Source of the DNA: a virus
IMG/VR virus record: IMGVR_UViG_3300042731_003566
Span: 1-25,231 of that record
Strand: one strand, 5' to 3'
DNA length: 25,231 nt
Under the pieces are notes generated by a model, which made no database searches, was not told the DNA's origin, and was given only the letters and a program-made list of their open reading frames with translations. The stretch's first letter is position 1. Each line of letters opens with the position of its first letter. This document shows, one piece after another, positions 16,901 to 23,461 of this stretch. Position numbers and translations under genes: made by a program.

Positions 16901-17101
16901 ATGGCGGTAAAACAAAAAAAACAAAGGACAAAAGAGGTCCAAGTCAACTTCCGTGTGGAAGAAAATCTCCTGGAGAAAATCCGGGAGGCTGCGGCAAAAG
17001 AGGAGCGCACTCAATCCCAATTAATTCGATTGGCGATCAAACACTATCTTTCCGTTCACTATCCGAGCTCGGTCGTGGGCTCTGCCGTCAACTCTGAATA
17101 G
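16901..17101 (+). CDS. Ribbon-helix-helix (CopG/Arc-type) transcription regulator
   Basis: A 66-residue basic protein with the ribbon-helix-helix pattern. A strand (EVQVNFRVEENLLEKI, residues about 12-27) would enter the DNA major groove as a dimer. Helix-turn-helix-like segments (LLEKIREAAAKEERTQSQLIRLAIKHYL) follow. I chose the ATG at 16901 because GAGG (16890-16893) lies 7 nt upstream and the predicted transcript starts at about 16888; the ATG at 16886 would fall outside the message. Location beside two divergent promoters suggests it represses one or both. Which is controlled is not known. Confidence 0.75.
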   Translation: MAVKQKKQRTKEVQVNFRVEENLLEKIREAAAKEERTQSQLIRLAIKHYLSVHYPSSVVGSAVNSE

Positions 17102-17143
17102 CCTCCAGAAAATCCATACACGCATTTATACGAAGGAGCTGCG

Positions 17144-17527
17144 ATGGCTGCGAAGGACGGGGGTCAGAAATATAATCGGCTCTTAGACGGCTCCTCACGG
17201 CCGCAAGTGAGGAAATTCAAATACTACAAAAACTGCAAGCTGCCGACGTGCGGCAAGCGGTTCGGAACAAACCGGGAGTGGACTGACTTCTGTCCCGGCA
17301 CAAATCATCAACAGGAATACCACAAACTCCTCAGACGAAAGCACGAGGACGTGATCGTCGAGATCGCAGCGCTCAAGGAAAACGTGATCCGGCTGGCGGA
17401 GATTGTCTCGAAAAATATCGAGCTGATCTCAGCGCTGGCTGACGGCATGAGGGCCACGGGTTTGATCCGTCGGCAGATAGAACAGGCGCGGGAAAGGGCT
17501 AGTGAGACTGCGAACGCAACTAAATGA
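17144..17527 (+). CDS. Zinc-finger/coiled-coil protein, 127 aa
   Basis: GGAG lies 6 nt before the ATG. The N-terminus contains a likely zinc site, Cys31-x4-Cys36-x13-Cys50-x4-His55 (with His60 as alternative), of the FCxxxxxxxxYH kind found in small phage zinc-ribbon proteins. The C-terminal half (residues about 65-120) is a charged amphipathic helix expected to form a coiled coil. The role is unknown; a DNA- or RNA-binding accessory factor fits. It sits between the regulator gene and the putative recombination pair. Confidence 0.65.
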   Translation: MAAKDGGQKYNRLLDGSSRPQVRKFKYYKNCKLPTCGKRFGTNREWTDFCPGTNHQQEYHKLLRRKHEDVIVEIAALKENVIRLAEIVSKNIELISALADGMRATGLIRRQIEQARERASETANATK

Positions 17528-17562
17528 TCTATCCCCGTTTATCGGGTTTAGAAATCCAATAC

Positions 17563-17665
17563 AAGGAGGTTCAGCTCTTTTATTTTTTCTGAGTGATAAG
17601 AAAGGCTGAGGGGCCCGGTAAAGGGCTGCCGGGCCCCGCAAAAAAAAAGAGCTGAGAGAATTATG
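17563..17665 (+). promoter_or_regulatory. Hairpin-bridged ribosome binding site
   Basis: A perfect Shine-Dalgarno sequence (AAGGAGG, 17563-17569) has no start codon in range, while the ATG of the next gene is 93 nt away at 17663. The strand between can fold. TCAGCTCTTTT (17571-17581) pairs with AAAAGAGCTGA (17645-17655) over 11 bp, with four more U-A pairs after one mismatch. Inside lies a GC hairpin, GGGGCCCGG (17610-17618) with CCGGGCCCC (17629-17637). Folded, only T plus GAGAATT separate the SD from the ATG, 8 nt. The only other SD-like sequence is a weak GAG. T4 genes 38 and 25 are known to use such a fold. Confidence 0.65.
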
Positions 17666-18634
17666 ACAAATAAGAAAAAGGAAGATGCCATCGCGCTCAG
17701 GGCTGACTTTGGCGCTGTTTATCTAAAGACATACCAGGGCCAGCTCATGAGGCCGGTGCGATCGAAGATGACCTTAAAGGATAAGCGCGGCCACTTTTAC
17801 ACGGTCAAGGGAAAGACCGCGATCTCGAGTCAGGGCTATCGCCACGTCAACAAGGTTGCGTCTATCTCGATCGTCACCCCCACTCACGTCGTTGTCGACG
17901 GGAACAAGATGCCGAATCCGATGATCGAGCGGAGCGGAATGACGAAGTTTGTCGAGGCTGTGGCGATCAGGAAGATCGGGATCGGATTCTCTCCGATCGG
18001 AAACCTGGTCGTGATCGACAAGACTTTGTTCTATAACGTGCACACCTATTTGATCCAGAGTCTCCAGGCAAAAATGAAAAAGGATACCAGGAAAAACAAG
18101 TGCGCCGTCCTCGGCACTCAAGACGACAAACCGAAAGAGCCAAAGGATGCAAAATGGATTTTCTTCGAGATGACAGAGACCGGCGGGATCAAGCTGGGGA
18201 TTTGGGCCAACTATGCCGACGCCTTGATCGTAGATGTGATCGAGGAGCACACGCAGCGGCAGAAGTTTGGGGACCGGATCGCTCAGTCGATCGTTGAAAG
18301 GAATATCCTACGGGATCATCCCGCGATCGCTGTCTCTCAGGTTGACGTTGATCAGAGGACCGGCCAGGCGCAAGTCGACGTCTACGGCTGGAGAAATGAG
18401 ATGGGGCCCGAAGATTTTCAACAGGTCCTCCAGCAAGCCGAGCGCGGAGCGCAAGAGCTGGAGATCAAGAAAGAGGAGATCAAGGTTGTCCCCGAGGAAG
18501 AAGAAAAGGAAGTGATCGAGGCTGAGGCCGTGGCTGACCAAGAGGCGCCGGCCGAGCCCGACGTTGACGGCTCCCTGTTTGCCGAGCCGCCAGATGAAAG
18601 GGAGGAAACTACTGATGCCAGCAAAAAGCGATGA
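17663..18634 (+). CDS. Putative DNA recombination protein (single-strand annealing type)
   Basis: A 323-residue protein. Residues 1-120 are basic and beta-rich (TAISSQGYRHVNKVASISIV). The middle has GIGFSPIGNLVVIDKTLFYNV followed by helices and a basic EEHTQRQKFGDRIAQSIVERNILRDHPAIA segment that resembles the RecT/annealing style of helix. The last ~70 residues are strongly acidic, as in many phage single-strand-binding or annealing partners. The neighbour gene encodes a Cas4/RecB-like nuclease, a common pairing, and this supports the call. I do not recognise the exact family. Its ribosome site is the hairpin-bridged element upstream. The next gene starts inside its last codons. Confidence 0.45.
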   Translation: MTNKKKEDAIALRADFGAVYLKTYQGQLMRPVRSKMTLKDKRGHFYTVKGKTAISSQGYRHVNKVASISIVTPTHVVVDGNKMPNPMIERSGMTKFVEAVAIRKIGIGFSPIGNLVVIDKTLFYNVHTYLIQSLQAKMKKDTRKNKCAVLGTQDDKPKEPKDAKWIFFEMTETGGIKLGIWANYADALIVDVIEEHTQRQKFGDRIAQSIVERNILRDHPAIAVSQVDVDQRTGQAQVDVYGWRNEMGPEDFQQVLQQAERGAQELEIKKEEIKVVPEEEEKEVIEAEAVADQEAPAEPDVDGSLFAEPPDEREETTDASKKR

Positions 18635-19625
18635 ACAGGTCGTAAAAACTCTAAAAGAATTGTCGGACCTGGTCACGGTTAGTTTGGATTCGACCATGCA
18701 GATCGAGGCCGAAAAAAAGTCCGGCTACTCCTCGACCAGGGCTGATTGGAATTATGCCAGCGAGATCGGACATCCCTGTGATCGAAATCTCGTTTATGCC
18801 AGGACCAGGTATAAAGAGCGCCGGCCTAAAGACATCAGCTCTCTTTATCGGTTCCGGGAGGGAAACAAACAAGAGGACGATATCGTCATGCTCCTGATGG
18901 CGGCTGGGCACAAGCTGAGGCTCCAGCAAATGTCTGTGGAGTGGGAGAAGTTTTTTGTCAGGGGGCGGATCGACGGGGCCTTTTATTTCCAGGGTGCCGA
19001 GTGGCCGGCTGAGGTCAAGAGCATCAGCCCTTGGTATTGGGAAACGACTCGAGACCTGGATTCGATTACGGCTCACCCTAAGTTTTGGATCAACAAGATT
19101 CCTTGCCAGCTCTGTATGTACTGCCTTATGGAAGATAAGCCAGGCGGGGTTTTGATCTTAAAAACTTTTGGCCAGCGGCCGCGGATCATCCCGGCGCCTG
19201 TGGACTATGAGCTTGGAGAGCGATGTATCAAGCAAGCCGAGCGAGTGAATGAGCACGTTGCCGCCGGCACTTTGCCCGACCGCATCGTGTACGATCCATC
19301 GGTCTGCAACCTCTGTGACTTCGATCAAATCTGTCAGCCTGTCACCGTTGCGAATATCAGCGACGTGACTGACGCGCAGCTCAAGCTGATCCGGGAATAC
19401 ATCGCACTCGAGGGCGCCTACCGGGAGCGAGAGAGGCTAAAAAAACAGCTGATCGGTAGCTCGAAAAAGCCCGGGGTTTTCCACGGCAAGAACGCGCTGG
19501 TCGAGGACATCCAGATTGTCTCGAGAGAATCAGATCAGACGTACTATGATGTCCCGGATAAGATCAAAAAGAAATATAAAAAGATTCGCAAGATCATCAA
19601 GACCTCGATCGGGATGGCGGGATGA
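18615..19625 (+). CDS. Cas4/RecB-like PD-(D/E)XK nuclease with likely 4Fe-4S cluster
   Basis: A 336-residue protein with the PD-(D/E)XK signature: Asp120 in RGRIDG, Glu133 and Lys135 in AEVKS, and Gln165/Tyr169 in the QxxxY helix. Cys55 (in IGHPC) plus Cys231, Cys234 and Cys240 (SVCNLCDFDQIC) match the four-cysteine arrangement that binds an iron-sulphur cluster in Cas4 and AddB-type nucleases. It probably resects or trims DNA for recombination with the upstream protein. The start at 18615 is set by GGGAGG (18600-18605) at 9 nt, overlapping the previous gene by 20 nt; the longer frame from 18564 has no support. The C-terminal helix is Lys-rich. Confidence 0.8.
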   Translation: MPAKSDEQVVKTLKELSDLVTVSLDSTMQIEAEKKSGYSSTRADWNYASEIGHPCDRNLVYARTRYKERRPKDISSLYRFREGNKQEDDIVMLLMAAGHKLRLQQMSVEWEKFFVRGRIDGAFYFQGAEWPAEVKSISPWYWETTRDLDSITAHPKFWINKIPCQLCMYCLMEDKPGGVLILKTFGQRPRIIPAPVDYELGERCIKQAERVNEHVAAGTLPDRIVYDPSVCNLCDFDQICQPVTVANISDVTDAQLKLIREYIALEGAYRERERLKKQLIGSSKKPGVFHGKNALVEDIQIVSRESDQTYYDVPDKIKKKYKKIRKIIKTSIGMAG

Positions 19626-19852
19626 CCACGAAATTCTGCCCATTTATTATCGGCCATGCTCATGCTCTTGATAAGCCGACCAGCCCAGGCTCCCTTGAGT
19701 GTATGAAGGGGGCTTGCGGTCTTTGGGATGCGACCTGGTTTCGCTGCGGTGAGCTGACGAAAGCGATCAAGCTCTATGATATAGACACAGAGCTCAAGGA
19801 GATAAAAGCGCAGCTGATAAACCTTTGTCAGATTGAGGCTCACAAGAAATGA
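19622..19852 (+). CDS. Small cysteine protein, 76 aa
   Basis: The ATG overlaps the nuclease stop (ATGA). The protein has Cys6 (FCPFIIG) and a CMKGACGLWD motif near residues 27-36 with another Cys at 42, the usual look of a small zinc-binding phage protein next to recombination genes. The C-terminal half is an amphipathic charged helix. The function is unknown; it may be a cofactor of the nuclease or annealing protein given the coupling. Confidence 0.6.
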   Translation: MTTKFCPFIIGHAHALDKPTSPGSLECMKGACGLWDATWFRCGELTKAIKLYDIDTELKEIKAQLINLCQIEAHKK

Positions 19853-20052
19853 CCTATCGCCGCCGGTTCCGACATCTTTCACCTCGAGGTTCAAATCACC
19901 TGGACTTCTGCCGGCGGCTTTACTTTCATGCTAGGGCTGCCCGCTGGGAAACAGGAGTCAACCTGTATAAAAAACGCCTTTTGATTCCCATCAATAACCC
20001 CCTTTTTGCTGATTCCACCCAGCGGGCCGGCCCGCTTATAGGAAGGCGGTGA
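19849..20052 (+). CDS. Small basic protein, 67 aa (tentative)
   Basis: The ATG overlaps the previous stop (ATGA). A possible GAGG lies about 11 nt upstream, longer than usual. The protein is very Arg-rich at the start (MTYRRRFRHLSPRGS) with no recognised domain. If it is not a gene, this is a 196-nt spacer before the initiator gene. It includes a 14-nt palindrome GCGGGCCGGCCCGC near 20021-20035 that could hide or shape the next ribosome site. Confidence 0.45.
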   Translation: MTYRRRFRHLSPRGSNHLDFCRRLYFHARAARWETGVNLYKKRLLIPINNPLFADSTQRAGPLIGRR

Positions 20053-20054
20053 CA

Positions 20055-20861
20055 TTGAAAGACAAAAAACCTTTAGATTGGATTCCTTTGTGGGTAGACA
20101 AACACCTCTTTGGATCGATGCGGATCGAGCTCGAGCCTGATGAACGCGGAGTGTGGATCGATCTCATGGCGCTTGCCGGCAAGGACGAGGGATATATTCG
20201 TGCGAACGAGGGGTGCCCTTACATCCCGGCGCAACTTGCTGGGATGCTGGTGATCCCCGTTGAGCTCCTCGATCGCACGATCGCTAAGTGTATTAAATAC
20301 AAGAAGTTAAAGCGACAAAGAGACGGCACTTTATACATGATCAGCTGGGATAGCTATCGGCTGTCGCGCCGGCACCAAAGGCGGTTCGAGTCCGCGGAAA
20401 CGGACACGAGGTCCGGGAAAAAGGACGACGGGTCCGCAAAAGGTGTTCCTAGAGAAAGAGAAAGAGAAAGAGATAGAGAAAGAGAGAGAGATAAAAAAGA
20501 AAAGAGAGTACCTACCGGTACTCTCTCAAAGAAAGCCGCCGATGAAATCATGAGTCAGTGGAACAGCTTTGCAACGATTTACAGATTGCCAAACATAGAG
20601 GGCCTCACGAAAACAAGAATGAGTTATCTCAACGCTAGGCATAGGGAACATTTTAATAAACCCCACGGGATCACTTTTAAGAAACTTTTGGATATCATCT
20701 CGAAGTCACCGTTTCTTTTGGGCCAGAAGAAAGATTTTATTTGCACGTTTGATTGGATCATTCGGCCGACAAACTTTCAGAAAATTATCGAGGGCAATTA
20801 TCTCGATCGAAAATTTTCGGAGCTCAAGCGATGGCTCGATGAATACGGAGAAAAGGAATGA
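20055..20861 (+). CDS. Phage replication initiator-like protein
   Basis: A 268-residue protein. Residues about 5-115 (DWIPLWVDKHLFGSMRIELE, then RGVWIDLMALAG) form a winged-helix domain like the N-terminus of phage replisome organisers/lambda O-type initiators that bind the origin. A disordered Arg/Glu repeat follows (about 130-155), then a C-terminal domain with W-x-FDWIIRPTNFQKIIEGNYLD near the end, typical of such proteins and used to recruit the helicase loader. I prefer the TTG at 20055, 8 nt after GGAAGG; a GTG at 20049 is possible but sits 2 nt from it. The next genes fit a loader and accessory replication proteins. Confidence 0.75.
   Translation: MKDKKPLDWIPLWVDKHLFGSMRIELEPDERGVWIDLMALAGKDEGYIRANEGCPYIPAQLAGMLVIPVELLDRTIAKCIKYKKLKRQRDGTLYMISWDSYRLSRRHQRRFESAETDTRSGKKDDGSAKGVPRERERERDRERERDKKEKRVPTGTLSKKAADEIMSQWNSFATIYRLPNIEGLTKTRMSYLNARHREHFNKPHGITFKKLLDIISKSPFLLGQKKDFICTFDWIIRPTNFQKIIEGNYLDRKFSELKRWLDEYGEKE
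20451..20526 (+). other. Polypurine tract and hairpin, candidate replication origin
   Basis: Inside the initiator gene the plus strand is nearly pure purine from 20451 to 20508, made of AGAGAA-type repeats (only T at 20474 and 20492). It runs into a perfect 10-bp hairpin, AGAGAGTACC (20503-20512), TACC loop, GGTACTCTCT (20517-20526). Lambdoid phages place their origin inside the initiator gene, so this is a candidate for DNA opening. It also encodes the Arg/Glu linker, so the repeats could be protein-driven instead. Confidence 0.45.
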
Positions 20862-21103
20862 ACATACAAACATGGGCGGGCTTGAAAAAGGGAGACTCGA
20901 TAAGGAGCAAAAGGACCGGGATGACATTTCAGATCGGCGGAAAGCTGATCGTGCAGCCGGGGAAAGATGACAAGGGAGAGGTGATCCCTCCGTTCGTGTG
21001 TTTTGTGGCGACGGCAACTGTGTTCGTGGCGGCTAAACAGGCGGAGGATTATGATTTGGTTGCTTTCTCAGTTGACGACTCGACCTTTAAGGTAAGCGGA
21101 TGA
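20858..21103 (+). CDS. Hypothetical protein, 81 aa
   Basis: The ATG overlaps the initiator stop (ATGA) and follows GGAGAAAAGGA, so translation is coupled. The protein has a short N-terminal helix and a beta-rich core (MTFQIGGKLIVQPG, then FVATATVFVAA). No family was recognised. Position between initiator and putative loader suggests replication. Confidence 0.6.
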   Translation: MNIQTWAGLKKGDSIRSKRTGMTFQIGGKLIVQPGKDDKGEVIPPFVCFVATATVFVAAKQAEDYDLVAFSVDDSTFKVSG

Positions 21104-21591
21104 CAAAAGCTGATAGGGAAAGATTTGCAAGAGCCCTGGCGCTGATGGCGATCGCTCTGGATCGAGAGCCCTCCGCGGAACGAGTCGAGGTTTACTGGAA
21201 GTATCTCCGGGACCTCGGGATCGAGGAGATAGAGCGGGCGATAAACCACCTTATCAAAAACAGGAAGTATGATCGCTTTCCTACGATCGGGGAGATCAGG
21301 AGCTTGATCGTCCAGGAAGAAGATGAAAGGCTCGAGCTCGAGGCGCACCTTGCCTGGAAAAATGCGAATGAAATCGTCTTTGCCGGTAGGTATGAAACCG
21401 ACGACCCGGTCCTGGATCGAACGATCTTAACTCTTTATGGATCGTGGGCAAACTTTGGGCGGAGCTCAGAGTTTAACGAGGTCGCGGATCGCCGGGAATT
21501 TCTGAAAATTTATAAGCTCCTGGCCAGGCAAGAGTACCGGCTGCTAGAGGCTAAGGTAAAAATTGCCCGGGAGCTGAAGGGGAAGAAATGA
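21100..21591 (+). CDS. Putative helicase loader
   Basis: A 163-residue, mostly helical protein starting at an ATGA overlap. The N-terminal domain (residues about 1-60) has VYWKYLRDLGIEEIERAINH and a following RFPTIGEIRSL, which resembles the small helical loaders/inhibitors of replicative helicases found next to initiators in phages such as SPP1 (G39P-type). The rest is helical and ends in a Lys-rich tail. The operon position supports the role, but no helicase gene is visible in the window, so the phage may rely on a host helicase or one further along. Confidence 0.5.
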   Translation: MTKADRERFARALALMAIALDREPSAERVEVYWKYLRDLGIEEIERAINHLIKNRKYDRFPTIGEIRSLIVQEEDERLELEAHLAWKNANEIVFAGRYETDDPVLDRTILTLYGSWANFGRSSEFNEVADRREFLKIYKLLARQEYRLLEAKVKIARELKGKK

Positions 21592-21773
21592 AAAAAGATT
21601 ATCACATTGATTTTGGTACAGGTGAGATTCACAGGGGAGAGCCGGCTGAGAAATATATGCACGGCCTAGTCACCCGGGGATACAAGACAGCTCAGTCCGT
21701 CTCGAGGCTTGTGAAAAAAGGAGAGCTGGACCAGGCGCTTAAAATTGCGAACGAGGGGCTGCGAGGAAGTTGA
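21588..21773 (+). CDS. Hypothetical protein, 61 aa
   Basis: The ATG overlaps the loader stop (ATGA) with AAGGGG about 5 nt upstream. It begins with a beta-like stretch (YHIDFGTGEIHRGEP) and continues with two amphipathic helices (LVTRGYKTAQSVSRLVKKG, DQALKIANEGL). No recognised family. A small accessory of replication is plausible. Confidence 0.55.
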   Translation: MKKDYHIDFGTGEIHRGEPAEKYMHGLVTRGYKTAQSVSRLVKKGELDQALKIANEGLRGS

Positions 21774-21774
21774 A

Positions 21775-22035
21775 ATGAAGGCATACGAATTTCAAGAGTT
21801 TTACATCCCGGAAAGAATGATGTCCGGGATAAAAATGTATGTAGAACAAGGCATCAGGCCGGGCGACTTTCTAGTGTCTATAATTCAAAACAACCTGAAA
21901 CTCGCTGTAATGCTGGCCGATCCTGAGAACCTGAGAAACATCCCGGCGTATGTCGCCTACTTCCACGAGAAGTGTCCGGCGGCTTGCTGGGGGTCTGAGG
22001 AAAAAATGGTCGAATGGAGAAAGAGGTTTGAATGA
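21775..22035 (+). CDS. Small conserved-type phage protein, 86 aa
   Basis: The start at ATG 21775 follows AGGA with 8 nt spacing; a longer frame from 21745 would begin inside the previous gene. The sequence contains the pattern GIRPGDFLVSIIQNNL...AVMLADPENLRNIPAYVAY...CPAACWGSEEKM, which is seen in small early proteins of many phages and has no known function. It is helical, with one conserved Pro-Ala-x-Cys-Trp-Gly motif. Its stop overlaps the next start (ATGA). Confidence 0.7.
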   Translation: MKAYEFQEFYIPERMMSGIKMYVEQGIRPGDFLVSIIQNNLKLAVMLADPENLRNIPAYVAYFHEKCPAACWGSEEKMVEWRKRFE

Positions 22036-22442
22036 GCGAACAAACAACAGATAGAAAAAAGGTTGACAGAAAGGCGATGCGGCCGGTCCTCGAGGCGGCC
22101 TTCAAGGCTTTAAGAGAGGATCAGAAATTCCTGGGACCAGGGGCCGAATTTACGGACGAGCAAATGAGCGCAGCTTTCGAGGAGTGTGACAAATACCTCA
22201 TAGCTGATTTTGTCCACATGACAACGATCGGCGGGAATGTCATCGACCTAGATGAAAAGGGCTATAAGGATTTAGGCTGGATGAACAGCTGGTATAAAGA
22301 AAGCCCGGCCGAGTACAACGCCTGTCGATCTGCCGGCCACAAGGCTCGGCACATGAACCTCGACCCGACGATGCACGGCCTCCATCACAAATATGTGTGC
22401 GATACTTGTCGGATCGTATGGCACGTTGATTCGTCTGGATAA
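22032..22442 (+). CDS. Hypothetical protein with possible C-terminal zinc site, 136 aa
   Basis: The start at ATG 22032 overlaps the previous stop. The N-terminal ~75 residues are helical. The C-terminal part has Cys and His residues in CRSAGHKARH...HHKYVCDTCRIVWHVDSSG, a likely zinc-binding finger with Trp and Ser/Gly end as in DNA-binding phage proteins. The function is unknown. Confidence 0.6.
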   Translation: MSEQTTDRKKVDRKAMRPVLEAAFKALREDQKFLGPGAEFTDEQMSAAFEECDKYLIADFVHMTTIGGNVIDLDEKGYKDLGWMNSWYKESPAEYNACRSAGHKARHMNLDPTMHGLHHKYVCDTCRIVWHVDSSG

Positions 22443-22454
22443 GGGGAGATGGAA

Positions 22455-22664
22455 ATGAAAATTGACGGTAGGCTGCGCCGGAACATAAACTTCCAGAGCC
22501 TTGCGGTCTCGAGAAATTGCAAGACCTGTGTGACCGGCTACTATGACGGCGGCATCTATCGATGCGGGAGGTTTCCGTTGGAAATCGAGTTTGGATTGAG
22601 CGACCCGAGCAAGTATGTTTGTAGCTTGTGGGCCGTGGAGGATGCCGATGATATTAAGGGTTAA
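22455..22664 (+). CDS. Small cysteine-rich protein, 69 aa
   Basis: The start is the ATG at 22455, which has 6 nt to the GGGGAG upstream; another ATG at 22449 has only 2 nt. The protein has four cysteines in the CKTC...RC...C layout (near residues 22, 25, 37 and 56), suggesting a zinc site. It ends 17 nt into the next gene. No recognised function. Confidence 0.55.
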   Translation: MKIDGRLRRNINFQSLAVSRNCKTCVTGYYDGGIYRCGRFPLEIEFGLSDPSKYVCSLWAVEDADDIKG

Positions 22665-22857
22665 TTTAGCAAGGCCGGCCATGAAAATCATAACGATCCG
22701 CGAGGCCACGATTGCGCTGACTAAAGCTGACCCGAAGAAAGACGTCTGGCCGTACCGGCTCGAGGTCCGGTATAAAGGCAAAGAAAACAAAAGGGGCGCC
22801 GAATATCTTTACGAGCTCCTCGGGAAATTCTGGCAGCGGAGGGGGCTCGACCTTTGA
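22648..22857 (+). CDS. Hypothetical protein, 69 aa
   Basis: The start at ATG 22648 has GGAGG (22637-22641) 6 nt upstream and overlaps the previous gene by 17 nt. A later ATG at 22681 with AAGG is the alternative. The C-terminal half is basic with a WPYRLEVRYKGKENKRG strand-loop and a helix. Stop and next TTG start overlap (TTGA). Confidence 0.5.
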   Translation: MILRVNLARPAMKIITIREATIALTKADPKKDVWPYRLEVRYKGKENKRGAEYLYELLGKFWQRRGLDL

Positions 22858-23372
22858 AGGACCATAAAAACTTTGTCATTTGGATTCGATCCTGGCTGCG
22901 GCATCGCGGCTGGGATGTCGAGGGAGTCAGGTATGTCTTTGGCTGCGACCTTGTGGCCCGGAAATTTGTCGGCGGTCCGAGAGGCGCGATCATGAGGGAG
23001 GTGTGGATCAAGGCAATTACAAACGAGAGCTTTCTTGAGAACCACCTGAAAAACATTGCTGTTCATCCGATCCCAAGGCAGCCGATGATTCGAGATACGC
23101 TGGAAGTTGAAACCCAGGTATGGATCAGGGGTCCTGAGTGGAAAAGAGGCGGCCAGATCGAGGTCAAGAGAGTGTTGAAAGACTTTACAAAGACAGGAGC
23201 GCCTAAGCATGGGCTGGGAGGCAGAGGGCTCCCGGAGCCGGCCGTCAAACTAGACGACCTTTACTCTGCTTTTTTGATCGAGCTGGGGAAGATTCTCCGG
23301 GGAACATTTTATCGAGCTGAAGGAATAAATTATGAGTTTGGAAAAACTACCATGCCATTCAAGGAGATTTAA
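22854..23372 (+). CDS. Hypothetical protein, 172 aa, TTG start
   Basis: The frame starts at a TTG in TTGA overlap with a GGAGG about 10 nt upstream. The N-terminus has a GWDVEGVRYVFGCDLVARKF stretch and a following EVWIKAI strand, the beginning of what could be a nuclease-like fold. The Asp-Leu-Val motif is present but a full E-x-K is not, so I do not call it a nuclease. The remainder is basic and helical. The function is unknown. It is the last gene before the AT-rich block. Confidence 0.55.
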   Translation: MKDHKNFVIWIRSWLRHRGWDVEGVRYVFGCDLVARKFVGGPRGAIMREVWIKAITNESFLENHLKNIAVHPIPRQPMIRDTLEVETQVWIRGPEWKRGGQIEVKRVLKDFTKTGAPKHGLGGRGLPEPAVKLDDLYSAFLIELGKILRGTFYRAEGINYEFGKTTMPFKEI

Positions 23373-23374
23373 CC

Positions 23375-23461
23375 ATTGGTGAAAAATGGGAATGTAGAGA
23401 ATGTGGAAAACTATGCACCCCCGTAGAGGGGAAAGAAAAGGAGAAAAAAGATGGCGAATGA
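23375..23461 (+). CDS. Possible 28-aa zinc-ribbon peptide with ATT start
   Basis: The frame GEKWECRECGKLCTPVEGK... has a Cys-x2-Cys plus a third Cys, like a small zinc ribbon. AAGGAG (23361-23366) lies 8 nt before an ATT at 23375, and no standard start is in this frame. A TTG at 23376 in another frame gives only 17 residues. ATT starts are known but rare (infC), so this could instead be a relic of a longer gene. It ends 11 nt into the next gene. Confidence 0.3.
   Translation: MGEKWECRECGKLCTPVEGKEKEKKDGE

Noticed and set aside
17610-17637. GC hairpin as a transcription terminator
   Set aside because: No U-tract follows it on either strand; the A-run lies on its 3' side on the plus strand, so it does not fit an intrinsic terminator.
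17593-17655. 20-codon GTG frame inside the bridging hairpin
   Set aside because: It is 23 nt from the SD, has no local ribosome site and its sequence is dictated by the GC stem and A-run.
19885-19912. tRNA T-arm-like GGTTCAAATC
   Set aside because: The flanking bases do not form a five-pair T stem and no acceptor, D or anticodon arms are present.
22854-23372. PD-(D/E)XK nuclease in the 172-residue protein
   Set aside because: The Gly-Cys-Asp-Leu-Val stretch suggests it, but a matching E-x-K is missing (EVWIKA), so only hypothetical is claimed.
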